The translations under genes and the position numbers were made by a program. This document shows positions 46,628 through 58,880 of a stretch of 64,000 bases of DNA, piece by piece (the stretch's first letter is position 1; the number at the start of each line of letters is the position of its first letter). The stretch covers positions 1,112,936 through 1,176,935 of the forward strand of contig JAUCBN010000017.1 in assembly GCA_035048815.1 (NCBI GenBank). Direction: 5' to 3'. The notes under the pieces were generated by a model. That model was not told where the DNA came from. It ran no database searches and saw only the letters and a list, made by a program, of their open reading frames with translations. The DNA is from Abelmoschus esculentus. Taxonomy: Eukaryota > Streptophyta > Magnoliopsida > Malvales > Malvaceae.

Positions 46628-48815
46628 TGTAACGACCCAAACTCTCGGTTTAGTGTGTCGGGTTAACCCGTTGTGTCGGGCCTCGGGTTTAGGATCGGGT
46701 TTGTGTGTTTTGGGCCTTGTTGGGCCATAGGCTTGTTGGGCTTGAGTGGTGTGGGCTTTAAGAGTTTTAAGATGAGGGTATTTTTGTAAATGCCTAAATG
46801 GATAAAAAGAGGGGAAGGAGGTTTTTATTTCTCCTGCAGAGATGATATCATCTCCTTCTTCCTTTTCTTCCCATCTTTAAACTCCTTGGTTGCAAGAAGG
46901 CTTGGTTAAAGGTAAGATTTTTATGAGCTATGTTTGAAATCTCGTTTTTATGGTAGAGGAGATGTTATAGAGCAGTAAAGGATCTATAAAACAAGGTAAG
47001 AACATGTTGTTTTGGTGAGGATGAAGGTTTTGGTGGGGGTTTTGGGTTGAGCTCAGGATTGAGTTTTGGGGCTTTAATCTCAGTCTCTTTTGTGTCCTTA
47101 GACCTTGAGGAATCATCCTAAGTTCTTCCTAATTCGTTCTTCATCTTTCTCTTGTAGAGAAAGAAGGTGGTGAGCCATCAACAAGCTTGGGTAGAGGAGG
47201 AGTTTGACTTGAGTGGAGAGCTCGTTTTGCTGTTGCTTTGGCTTGAGGTTGGTACTCCCAACTCCTTCTGCATCATCCATTCATGGTAGATTGCATGACA
47301 TGTAGAGATAATCATGCTTGTATGTTGTGTTGCTTGGTTGCTTGAAAATGGGTCTTTAATGGTGGAATTCGGATTAATATGGTTAAGGGCTGAAAATTGG
47401 TGTTAAAATACTTTAAACATCTTTAATATTGAGTAGGAATACTTAGGGATCGATTAGATTAAGTTTGGGATCGAAAATCTAGAATTTCTAAGTACAGAAC
47501 CGTCCTTCGTGCAGGGGGTACCGATACTCGGACTACCGGTATCGATACCAGTGAGTGGATTTTGGCTTGTTGTTCAGGGGTATCGATACTTGTTTCGATA
47601 CCGTGGATTCTAGAAAGTTTTTGTATCGATACCTGTACCGAAACGGGTCCTCCCCTTTCTGTTGACTTTTGGGGTTGGTCAATGGTATCGATACCTATTT
47701 CGATACCTATGGTTCGATACCCTCTTTGGGTGGGTATCGATAAAGGGTGTTTCGATACCCTACTTAAGGGTATCGATACCCCTGTGTAATTTGGTTAAAT
47801 TTGAATAGAGTTTGGGGGCTCGATGATCCTAATGAATAAATACTTAAATCTAAAAGCTATGAAATGAATTGTTGAACTAAATTAAGGTTATAACTCCGAA
47901 GGACTAAGTGAGATAAGACTTTAATATATCTTGTTGTGATGAGATCCTAGGTGGATCGTTTGTGTGGTCGAGTCTTGTGTGTTGGAATCCGGATATCCAT
48001 AAGTGTTGCAACACGTTGAAGGCCATCCGATGTAACATGCCGGGTGATGATTGAAGACTTTTATTCCGAGTGTTGGGCGGCCTCACTCGAAGATGTTCGA
48101 TGTAACATTCCGAGCATAGGGTTGGTTGGGCGGCCTCCACCCTTTTCCGAACGTTGGGCGGCCTCGTTCGAAGATGTTCGATGTAACATTCCGGGCATAG
48201 GATTTGAGGGCGGCCTCAATCCTGAGTGTAGGATCCCGATGCTGTGTGGACGCGGGCCTCACTCTTGTGTGTTGACTTATATGTTTGTATATGCTGTGTG
48301 CGATAGTATACATTCATTTATGCCATGTGTAGGCAAGCATGCTAGACCTTCATACCATGCATGTGATTTATATGCCATGCTTTACTGCTTTGGTATGCAT
48401 GATGTTGGCCGAGTTTGGCGTATCCACTGAGCTTGTGTGGCTCAGCGTTCGAAATCTGTTTTCGTGCGTAGGTTAGGTGAAGCGGGATTTTGGGGAGCAC
48501 CATCAAGGTTTGGACTTTCAGCATCGACCGTGTTATCAGAGTACAGTTATTAGATGTAGTGGGCTTAGTACTATGTTAAACCCTATATGTATTTGTAACT
48601 CTGTTAATTTATTTGGGTCGAATGTTTTAAAACAGTTTGTAATATATTTTGGAGCTCCGATTTACTTTGAATTATTTTGGACTTGTTTTTATTTAATTGG
48701 ATTACGAACTGGGTTTTGGACTTACATGATTTTTATTGTTGGGCTTTTAAAACAAAATTTTGGAATATGGGTTTTGGGTCGGAGGCCCATTATGACATCC
48801 GGGTCGAGTGTTACA
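46628..48815 (+). repeat. 5' LTR of the chromovirus
   Basis: 2188 bp, TGTAACGACC...GTGTTACA. It holds a TATCGATA palindrome cluster (47515-47790) and about 110-bp GGGCGGCCTC/GATGTAACAT repeats (48013-48225). Confidence 0.95.
47515..47790. repeat. GGTATCGATACC palindrome cluster in the LTR
   Basis: At least eight copies of TATCGATA or its half TTTCGATACC occur within 275 bp, some in the flank-extended palindrome GGTATCGATACC. The other LTR repeats this at about 54489-54763. Confidence 0.85.
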
Positions 48816-48818
48816 TTT

Positions 48819-48838
48819 AGTGGTATCAAAGCCCAGGT
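48819..48838 (+). other. primer binding site (tRNA-Met type)
   Basis: TGGTATCAAAGC, a few bases after the LTR end, is close to the TGGTATCAGAGC initiator-Met PBS. Confidence 0.85.
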
Positions 48839-48978
48839 TGAGTCGGTTCTAGGAGTCCCCGGGGGAGTCTAGTGTGTTATATAGGTGTTAGACTAGTACT
48901 AGCCCACGAGTCGATATAGTACTTCTTTTAAAGCTGAAAATTTCGATGATGTAATCCCGTTTGTGGTTGTTGTGCAAC

Positions 48979-51900
48979 ATGCCTAGACGCGTGAGAGATC
49001 AGGAGGAGAGCCGGGGTTCTCGAGGAGGAGACTCCGACTATGAGTATGAGCTCGATGAGGAGGTGCCATCGGATGACGCAGTTGGTCAAGAGGCCAACTA
49101 CTTTGCTCAGTTGAACCGTACCCTGTGCAGGATCGTGAGAGCTATACCGAGGCCATCTTCTACACCTCGTGAGGCACCGGTTGAGAGGGTGCGGAGGCAG
49201 GGTGCTGTTGACTTCTTTGGTACGGGACAGGATAATCCCGTACAGGCGGATCAGTGGTTGCACGACACAAGGTGGATCATGAGACAGATGCAACTGGGGT
49301 CAGAGGATAAGCTATCATGTGTGTTGTCTCTTCTCAAGGGCAACGCAAGAGAGTGGTGGGAGATCGTTGAGCAGGGTTGGTATCCCCATCGTCCTAAGTG
49401 GGAGGACTTTCTTGAGGAGTTCGAGAGCAAGTATGTGGGTGAGACTCACATAGACACCCTGAGGGAGCGGTTTACTCATCTGGTTCAGGGGAACCGTTCG
49501 GTCTTCGCTTATGAGCAGAAGTTCCTTTAGTTGAGCCGATATGCGCCAGAGCTTGTTGCTACTGAGAAGATGAGATGCAAAAGGTTCTTGAGAGGTCTGA
49601 GGAAGGAGATCCAGACTTATCTTACTGCTAGACCACCAACAGTGCTTTCAGAGTTGGCTGCTAGTGCTAAGTCGTTGGAGCAGGTTCAGGGTTTGACCTA
49701 TGGGCCGTCTTTTGGCCAGGGAGTCTCCGGTAGAGCCAGTCAGAGCCGTACGGGTAACTCTCAGTCCCACTCTGGTAGGAGTAAGAACCGTTGGAACCAG
49801 AACAGAGGAGCATCGAATTAGAGTTCGAGGTCAGATCAGAGGTCAGAGTCTGCGGGACGTAGGAGGCAGTCTGTGTCTTCTTCTGCTGGGGGTCCAGAGA
49901 GTTTACAGAGGAGTGTTAGTGTTAGTGTCCAGACTTGTAGGCGTTGTGGCCGGAGCCACCGAGGAGAGTATTGGGGCAATGCTAGAGCTTGTTTTCAGTG
50001 TGGGTCCCCAGATCACCTTGTTAGAGACTGTCCTGAGGTTGTGACGTCCCCTCCTGGTCAGGCTCAGAGGACTGTGTTCCAGGCTCAGAAAGGTCGTGGG
50101 TTCTCTCGTGGCGGAGCTAGCCATGCATCAGGAGGCACCTTTCAGTCCACCGCCAGAACACCCGCGAGACAGTATGCTGTGAGGGCACAAGAGGACTGTG
50201 CTGCTACCAATGTGATCTCAGGTACGTTCAGTTTGTTTTCTGTACCTATAGTTGCTCTTGTGGACTCGAGGTCTACACACTCGTATATCCGTAGTGGGAT
50301 ATCTCAGCAGTGGGGGTTACCAGCGGAGGATCTTGAGATAGGGGTCTGTGTGACAAGCCCGTTAGGGTTGGATGTGTTGGTGGATAAAGTGTATCGGAAG
50401 TGTCCGATCGAGGTACAAGGATCTATCTTCCCGGCCGATCTTATGGTCTTGCCGTTTCAGGAGTTCGACGCAATCCTGGGGATGGATTGGTTGTTTGAAC
50501 ACGATGCAAGTTTGGGGTGCAGATCCAAGAGTTTGAAGCTCAGAGTGGCAGATGGTTCTAAGCTTGTTGTGAGGGGTGAAAGGAACCCGTGTTTACCGAA
50601 TGTAGTGTCAGCGTTGACAGCTCAGAGGTTGATCCAACAAGGTTGTGAGGCTTTCTTAGCTCACGTGATGGATGTGAATGTTGACAGCCCAGCTTTAGAG
50701 AACTTGAGGACAGTCTGCAAGTATCCTGATGTTTTTCCGGAGGTGTTACCGGGTTTGCCTCCCGATCGTGAGTTAGAGTTCCGGATAGAGGTGTTGCCTG
50801 GTACGGCACCGGTGTCCATAGTGCCTTACCGTTTGGCACCGACAGAGATGAGAGAGTTAAAACAGCAGATCCAGGAGTTGCTTGAGAGAGGTTTTATCAG
50901 ACCGAGTGTGTCACCATAGGGAGCACCGGTTTTGTTTGTTAAGAAGAAGGACAGATCGACGAGGATGTGCATCGACTACCGTCAGCTCAATAAGGTTACG
51001 ATCAAGAATCGTTATCCTTTGCCTAGGATCGATGATCTCTTTGATCAGTTGAGGGGTGCCCGTGTGTTTTCTAAGATAGACTTGAGGTCAGGGTACTATC
51101 AGTTAAAGGTGGTGGATGAGGATGTCCAGAAGACCGCTTTTAGAACGCGGTATGAACACTATGAGTTTCTCGTGATGCCGTTTGGGCTCATGAATGCATC
51201 CGCAGCTTTTATGGACTTGATGAATCGGATCTTTCATCCGTACCTAGATCAGTTTGTGGTTGTGTTCATCGATGACATCTTGGTGTATTCACGCTCGGAG
51301 GAGGAGCATCATTATCACCTTAGAGTTGTTCTTCAGGTGTTGAGAGATAGGCGTTTGTACGCCAAGTTTAGTAAGTGCGAGTTTTGGTTGTCTGAGGTGG
51401 CTTTCCTTGGCCACATAGTTGCAGCGGATGGTATCCGAGTAGATCCTCAGAAGATACAAGCTGTGGTGGAATGGAAACCACCAAGGAATGTATCGGAGGT
51501 CTGTAGCTTTCTTGGACTTGTCGGATACTATAGGAGGTTCGTTAAGGGTTTTTCGATCATAGCGGCACCTTTGACCAAGTTGCTTCAGAAAAGAGTTCCG
51601 TTTGTGTGGAACGAAAGAAGACAACAGAGTTTTGAGCAGTTGAAAGCTTATCTGACAGAGGTACCGGTCTTGACGCAACCGGAACCAGGGAAGGATTATG
51701 TGGTGTTCAGCGATGCTTCCTTGAATGGGTTAGGTTGTGTGCTCATGCAAGAGGGTAAGGTGGTTGCTTACGCCTCGAGACAGTTGAAACCCCATGAGAG
51801 GAATTATCCTACACATGATCTTGAGCTTGCAGCAGTTATCTTCGCTTTAAAGATATGGAGGCATTATCTCTTTGGGGAGAAATGCTACATCTACACCGAC

Positions 51901-53589
51901 CACAAGAGTTTGAAATATCTGCTTACCCAGAGAGAGTTGAATCTGAGACAGCGTCGGTGGATAGAGTTGTTAAAGGACTATGACTGTGTCATAGAGTATC
52001 ATCCCGGCAAGGCGAATATGGTCGCTGATGCTTTGAGTAGGAAGTCCATGTCGGACTTGAGAGCTTTGTTTGCTCGGTTGAGGATGACTGATGATGGAGG
52101 TCTTTTAGCTGAGTTGCGCGTGGAGCCCACGCTTGTTCAGGAGATAAAGAGAGCACAAGTGTTAGATGAGGAGTTGGTAGCTCAGTTAGAGGCTGTTCAG
52201 AGGGGTGAGTCGTCAGACTTTGAGGTACGAGATGGTGGGTTCTTGTACTTTCAGGGTCAGTTGTGTGTTCCTGCCTTGGAGGATCTGAGAGATCGTATTT
52301 TGAGGGAAGCTCACCGTAGTCCATTTTCTGTTCATCCGGGTAGTAACAAGATGTACCAGGATCTTCGTCCTTTCTTCTGGTGGCCGTGCATGAAGAGAGA
52401 TGTGTCAGAGCTTGTGACAAGGTGTTTGGCATGTCAGCAGGTGAAAGCGGAACATCAGGTTCCTTCAGGTTTGCTTCAGCCTATACAGATTCCACAGTGG
52501 AAGTGGGATCGTGTGACCATGGACTTTGTCACCGGGTTACCGATGACGTTGAGGAAACATGATGCTATATGGGTCATAGTTGATCGGTTAACCAAGTCAG
52601 CTCACTTTTTACCCGTGAGGATGGACTTTAGCTTGGAAAAGTTGGCTCAGTTGTACATCAAGGAGATCGTGAGGTTGCATGGTGTACCTTCATCGATCAT
52701 ATCGGATAGGGATCCGAGGTTCACAGCGAGGTTGTGGAGGTCTATCCACGAGGCTTTAGACACCAAGTTGCACTTTAGTACAGCTTTTCACCCTCAGACC
52801 GACGGACAGTCTGAGAGAGTTATCCAGATCTTGGAGGATATGCTTCGGTGTTGTGCGGTAGACTTTGCTCGTAATTGGGAGGAGCAGTTACCGTTGGTAG
52901 AGTTTGCTTACAACAACAGTTATCAATCGAGCATCAGGATGGCTCCTTTTGAGGCCTTGTATGGGCGCATGTGTAGGACACCTTTGTGTTGGACAGAGCT
53001 CAATGAGAGGAAGATAGTGGGTTCAGAACTTGTTAAGGAAACAGAAGAGAAAGTCCAAATCATCAAAGAGAGGTTACAAGCAGCTTTTGATAGGCAGAAG
53101 GCTTATGTGGATAAGAAGCGTAAGCACATCGAGTACGAGCTTGGCGAGAAAGTGTTTCTCAAGGTATCTCCATGGAAGGGTATCATCCGGTTTGGTCGGA
53201 AGGGAAAGTTGAGCCCAAGGTATATCGGGCCGTATGAGGTGCTTCAGAGGGTTGGACCGGTAGCTTATCGGCTAGCTTTGCCTCCAAAGTTGGCGCGTAT
53301 ACACGATGTGTTCCATGTGTCTATGTTGAGACGTTACCGTTCTGATCCTTCATATGTGGTTCAGCTTGAGGAAATCGAAGTCAATACGGATTTGACTTAC
53401 GAGGAAAGACCCATTGGAATCGTGGACAGAGGAGTCAAAGAGCTCAGGAACAAGTGTATACCTTTGGTGAAAGTGTTGTGGAGGAACCATGGGATCGAAG
53501 AGGCCACGTGGGAGCTGGAGAAAGACATGGGAGCTCAGTATCCTCATCTCTTCCTGACAGGTAAATTTCGAGGACGAAATTTTCTTTAA
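48979..53589 (+). pseudogene. chromovirus gag-pol polyprotein with three amber stops
   Basis: One frame from ATG 48979 to TAA 53587. Gag core about 49200-49640. CCHC knuckle CFQCGSPDHLVRDC at 49990-50031. Protease with LVDSRSTHS at about 50257: the usual DSG is DSR. RT with VVFIDDILVYS (about 51260). RNase H (VFSDASLNGLG; YTDHKSLKYLL). Integrase with HPG...C-x2-C finger and catalytic DFVTG, SDRDPRF and a Glu in SERVIQILED. The GPY segment and chromodomain (IGIVDRGVKEL, VLWRNHGIEEATWE) close it. TAG stops at 49528, 49819 and 50917 break gag and the protease-RT junction. From 50932 the frame is uninterrupted for 885 codons. Confidence 0.95.
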
Positions 53590-53600
53590 GGAGGGGAGAG
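53588..53600 (+). other. polypurine tract of the chromovirus
   Basis: AAGGAGGGGAGAG immediately before the 3' LTR. Confidence 0.85.
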
Positions 53601-53601
53601 T

Positions 53602-55789
53602 TGTAACGACCCAAACTCTCGGTTTAGTGTGTCGAGTTAACCCGTTGTGTCGGGCCTCGGGTTTAGGATCAGGTTTGTGTGTTTTGGGCCTTGTTGGGCC
53701 ATAGGCTTGTTGGGCTTGAGTGGTGTGGGCTTTAAGAGTTTTAAGATGAGGGCATTTTTGTAAATGCCTAAATGGATGAAAAGAGGGGAAGGGGGTTTTT
53801 ATTTCTCCTGCAGAGATGATATCATCTCCTTCTTCCTTTTCTTCCCATCTTTAAACTCCTTGGTTGCAAGAAGGCTTGGTTAAAGGTAAGATTTTTATGA
53901 GCTATGTTTGGAATCTCCTTTTTATGGTAGAGGAGATGTTATAGAGCAGTAAAGGATCTATAAAACAAGGTAAGAACATGTTGTTTTGGTGAGGATGAAG
54001 GTTTTGGTGGGGGTTTTGGGTTGAGCTCAGGATTGAGTTTTGGGGCTTTAATCTCAGTCTCTTTTGTGTCCTTAGACCTTGAGGAATCATCCTAAGTTCT
54101 TCCTAATCCGTTCTTCATCTTTCTCTTGTAGAGAAAGAAGGTGGTGAGCCATCAACAAGCTTGGGTAGAGGAGGAGTTTGACTTGAGTGGAGAGCTCGTT
54201 TTGCTGTTGCTTTGGCTTGAGGTTGGTACTCCCAACTCCTTCTACATCATCCATTCATGGTAGATTGCATGACATGTAGAGATAATCATGCTTGTATGTT
54301 GTGTTGCTTGGTTGCTTGAAAATGGGTCTTTAATGGTAGAATTCGGATTAATGTGGTTAAGGGCTGAAAATTGGTGTTAAAATACTTTAAACATCTTTAA
54401 TATTGAGTAGGAACACTTAGGGATCGATTAGATTAAGTTTGGGATCGAAAATGTAGAATTTCTAAGTGCAGAACCGTTCTTAGTGCAGGGGGTATCGATA
54501 CTCGGGCTACCGGTATCGATACTAGTGAGTGGATTTTGGCTTATTGTTTAGGGGTATCGATACTTGTTTCGATACCGTGAATTCCAGAAAGTTTTTGTAT
54601 CGATACCTATACCGAAACGGGTCCTCCCCTTTCTGTTGACTTTTGGGGTTGGTCAATGGTATCGATACCTGTTTCGATACATGTGGTTCGATACCCTCTT
54701 TGGGTGGGTATCGATAAAGGGTATTTCGATACCCTACTTAAGGGTATCGATACCCCTGTTTAATTTGGTTAAATTTGAATAGAGTTTGGGGGCTCGATGA
54801 TCCTAATGAATAAATACTTAAATCTAAAAGCTATGAAATGAATTGTCGAACTAAATTAAGGTTATAACTCCGAAGGACTAAGTGAGATAAGACTTTAATA
54901 TATCTTGTTGTGATGAGATCCTAGGTGGATCGTTTATGTGGTCGAGTCTTGTGTGTTGGAATCCAGATATCCATAAGTGTTGCAACACGTTGAAGGCCAT
55001 CCGATGTAACATGCCGGGTGATGATTGAAGACTTTTATTCCGAGTGTTGGGCGGCCTCACTCGAAGATGTTCGATGTAACATTCCGAGCATAGGGTTGGT
55101 TGGGCAACCTCCACCCTTTTCCGAACGTTGGGCGGCCTCGTTCGAAGATGTCTGATGTAACATTCCGGGCATAGGATTTGAGGGCGGCCTCAATCCTGAG
55201 TGTAGGATCCCGATGCTGTGTGGACGCGGGCCTCGCTCTTGTGTGTTGACTTATATGTTTGTATATGCTGTGTGCGATAGTATACATTCATTTATGCCAT
55301 GTGTAGGCAAGCATGCTAGACCTTCATACCATGCATGTGATTTATATGCCATGCTTTACTGCTTTGGTATGCATGATGTTGGTCGAGTTTGGCGTATCCA
55401 CTGAGCTTGTGTGGCTCAGTGTTCGAAATCTGTTTTCGTGCGTAGGTTAGGTGAAGCGGGATTTTGGGGAGCACCATCAAGGTTTGGACTTTCAGCATCG
55501 ACCATGTTATCAGAGTACAGTTATTAGATGTAGTGAGCTTAGTACTATGTTAAACCCTATATGTATTTGTAACTCTGTTAATTTATTTGGGTCGAATATT
55601 TTAAAACAGTCTGTAATATATTTTGGAGCTCCGATTTACTTTGAATTATTTTGGACTTGTTTTTATTTAATTGGATTACGAACTGGGTTTTGGACTTACA
55701 TGATTTTTATTGTTGGGCTTTTAAAACAAAATTTTGGAATATGGGTTTTGGGCCGGAGGCCCATTGTGACATCCGGGTCGGGTGTTACA
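53602..55789 (+). repeat. 3' LTR of the chromovirus
   Basis: 2188 bp, same length as the 5' LTR. Differences are mostly C/T and A/G. Confidence 0.95.
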
Positions 55790-56035
55790 GTTATCACTAA
55801 AAATTTTGTTAGATGACCAACACAAAAAAATAATGATAGTTGAATGATTACCTGTGTAATTCTTCCTATAAAAAATAATTTAATTAAAATTTTGTTTTAA
55901 ATAATTACTAATTATACATTGAGTCCTTTAAACTTTTAATTTTTATTAATTAGTTTAATAGTGTTCAACAATGTTTAACGCTAATAATATTCAACGATGT
56001 TCGACGCACGTGATAGACTCACCCATGAATTTATC

Positions 56036-57595
56036 ATTTATCATAATTAAATAGATCGATGGCCGTTTCATAACAATTAATATATTACCTGAATTGTCCA
56101 ATCAACCCGTTGTTAGGTTGCGAATTGCATCTAATGACTCATTCACATTTTATAACAAAATCAATAGTTTAATATTTATTTTATAATTTAAAAAGGATTA
56201 ATGACCAAAATTATACTTTTGAGATAGTTTAATAATTATTTAATGATTATTTGTGAATTTTATATTTATTGTTTTATAGACTAAACGGTCAATATATAAA
56301 GACAAATTAAGAGTCCGTTTGTTTGAAGGATTTAATTTACGAAATTCATTTTTTTTCTTTTTTACGATGTTTGGTCGGGTAAAACAAACTCAGTTAATGT
56401 AATTTTAATTACGGTAAAAAAAAAAATTGAACTTCTGCGTAAATTGATTTCCCGAGATTTTAGGGGTAAGTCATTTTCCTTATGTCAATTTTTTTACTCC
56501 TTTTCCCGCAATCGCCCGTAATAACGTTCTTCATCTTTCATCGACTATGTAAATCGGGGCGTAAATTGTTTATTTCTTCTCCATGCCTCTATTTATATTT
56601 CTACTTTAAATTAGAAGGTTTAAAGTTTAAGGATTTTGGTTAGGGTATAGGGAATTAGGGGTAAAGTGTACTTTTTGGGTATAGGGTTTAGGATATAAAA
56701 AATAAGAATTAAAATTTAAAATTTAATTTTTTTTAGTAAATTTACAAAGAAGGCATAAAAGGATGCATAAAAAAGACAGAAGAATTTTGCTTTGTAAATC
56801 GACCCCATCACTGGCACTGACAATAAGATCATTGAAATTGATTCTTTATAATTATGTCATTAAGAATTTGCGTATTTTTATAATTAGATTCTTAAAATTT
56901 ATTTTTTATAATTAAATTCTTATTTAAAAAATTGACTTAGATCAGGTCGATTCAAGTCAGATTTCAAAGTTTAAAAATTGAGTCGAATCGAGTTAAATTT
57001 TTCACCCTAACCCTAAATCAAACAAAAGTTGAAGGTTTAAATCGGGTGAAGGTAAACCAAAAACTGATCCTACTCGACCCGAGCCATCTCTAGATTACAC
57101 TGATCGTCTGGCTAGGATATGACAGTTGTGAACCTTCTTCTGTCGTTTTTTTGTTGTTGGTTTCTTCATGCATTTTGTTAAAAATGAACTATATAGTAGC
57201 TCAACTAGAAGGCCCAATAAACACGTAAAGTGTCTCCAAGGCCCAAATTCCCTTACAATGAAGTCCCCAAGACCCCAACATTTAAAAATTGAACCCTCGT
57301 ATTTCAGACTATGACAAAATAGTCATCATTTGATTCTAGATATAATTATTTCGTTGTTAATAAATGTGATTATTTTTTTTCCTGGTCATAGTGCCAAATG
57401 TTTTTCATAATTTTTTCCAACGAATCACTCTATAAACCGTTCTCTTTTTGCTCATGTACTAATCCAACGTCTACAATCTAGCTATAAAGACCTATTGGAA
57501 TGAGTAGAGGTTGGTCAAAGTATTTAAAAATACTTTAAATATTTATTTATTGTTTAAATCTAAAAATTATTAAAAAAAGTCATATTTTTTTAACC
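56036..57595. other. AT-rich intergenic DNA
   Basis: No gene. About 56610-56740 is the inverted AACCCTA-like patch (TTAGGGTATAGGG). 56930-57000 has GTCGAATCGAG words like the MITE at 40895. Confidence 0.45.
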
Positions 57596-57680
57596 AACAG
57601 GGGTTGGTCAAAGTGGTAAATAGCTTAATTCTGCTTAAGCAAGTCTCAAGTTAGAGACATTGTGTACACAAAAATTTGTG
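57596..57680 (+). repeat. tRNA-derived SINE-like fragment
   Basis: TTGGTCAAAGTGG (about 57604-57616) fits a pol III A box. A degenerate B-box-like CAAGTTAGAGAC follows at about 57648. Confidence 0.35.
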
Positions 57681-57783
57681 GTTGAGAGAGATAAAACATA
57701 AATATTTAAAAGTAAAGGGATAAATTTATAAAAAAAATAATTTTTAAAAAATTTAAATAATTAAAAAATGAAAAAAAATATCT

Positions 57784-58062
57784 TTGATAGGAGCGATTGC
57801 TCCTCCCTACCTCTGTAGCTCCGTCCCTGCTGCGAATTCCCCCTACAAAGTAGAGATTGTTTTCGTGTTCCACTGTCGTAGTAGGTCAAGGAATCCCAGC
57901 TGCGAAGCCACAGATGTTTGTCGTAACCAAGGGGAGACAATCTCTGCCTCTGGTGAGTCTGTTGGGTTAGGTAATACTAGGAACAACAAGAGCAAGAGCA
58001 AGAGCAAGAGGGGAAAGGGTAGAGGTTGTTGTATAGTTTCCGGACTAACCACTCACCCTTAG
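57784..58062 (+). other. unidentified 92-codon open frame in a GC-richer island
   Basis: I do not recognise it. The frame ends with a NKSKSKSKRGKGRG basic stretch encoded by an AAGAGC hexamer run (57986-58010). The preceding CTCCTCCCTACCTCTG and CTCCGTCCCTG are phrases typical of dispersed plant repeats. Base composition differs from the AT-rich flanks. It may be a captured exon fragment or chance; no start context or splice partners are convincing. Confidence 0.25.
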
Positions 58063-58880
58063 AGCCATGGCGTTAAAATTCGGGTATTCAGGTATTTAAA
58101 GTATTGAGTATTCAAAGATTTAAATATTTAAAAAATTAACTTATATCTCGGTCCGGATTTTTTTGAATATTCAGGTAATAGATATCTGGATTTTTATTTT
58201 TATAAATTTAATCTTAAAAAATATACATAAATTTAAAAATTCGAATTACATAATTTAATATTTAAATATAAAATTTTAATACCCTAATTACATAATCTAT
58301 ACATAAAATTTAAGACCCAAATTACATAATTTAATTTGAAACAAAACATAAAACCTAAAAGATTTTTTTTAAAATATTTTTAGTTAATTTAATTTATTTC
58401 AATATATAAATAATAAAATAAAAATAAAAGTACGTAAAATTTAGAAATAAAGCTTATTATTTAATTATTTAATTTATTTTAATTTTTTAATAATTCAATT
58501 TCATAAAATAATACTCATATCTAAACATATAAAGTTTGAATTTTTCTAATTCTTAAAACTAAATTTATTATTTTGTAATAAATCTCTTTCTATAATGAGT
58601 GTCTAATTCTTTTTTGAAAATAAAATTTAAGAGATCTAAATTTAAAAATTAGGTTATTTGATTTGAAAAGATAATTTATATAAAAGTATTTTATTTAAAT
58701 AATAATTATATTTGAAATAAAAAGAATATAAGAATCGGGTACCCAATTTTTTTAATTTTGTAACCTAGACCCGATTTGAATAAATTTTTTTTAAAAATAA
58801 ATATTTAATTATTTAAGTTGAATAATTAAATAATCAGATCAAATCATTCGAGTTGGTTATCTTTGAACACCCTACCTATA
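58063..58880. repeat. AT-rich repeat with MITE-like right end
   Basis: GGGTATTCAGGTATTTAAAG at the left, and CGGGTACCCAATTTT plus CGAGTTGG...GAACACCCTACC at the right, echo each other in inverse. Possibly a degenerate hAT-type MITE. Confidence 0.4.

Larger units (their letters stand above)
46623..55794 (+). mobile_element. Tekay/Del-type chromovirus (gypsy), structurally complete
   Basis: 46628-55789 (9162 bp) is flanked by GTTAT duplications (46623-46627, 55790-55794). It has two LTRs of 2188 bp, a PBS, gag-pol with chromodomain, and a PPT. I count about 46 substitutions between the LTRs (about 2%), mostly transitions, so it inserted fairly recently. Three amber codons interrupt gag-pol, so it is not autonomous as read. 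Confidence 0.95.
44797..56035. mobile_element. element with long terminal inverted repeats, split by a chromovirus
   Basis: 44797 to about 45230 is the inverted, imperfect copy of about 46440-46627 joined to 55795-56035 (for example ATTAATAAAAATTAAAA with GGACTCAAT, and ACTAATATTTTATTTTATT). Without the 9.2-kb retroelement it is about 2.07 kb with arms of about 430 bp. The core 45230-46440 is AT-rich with no ORF, so it is non-autonomous. MULE-like or fold-back type is a guess. Target duplication not resolved. Confidence 0.65.

Noticed and set aside
48044..48430. 128-codon frame in the chromovirus LTR (partly repeated at 55213)
   Set aside because: Product of the GGGCGGCCTC repeats in the LTR; present only because the LTR is duplicated.
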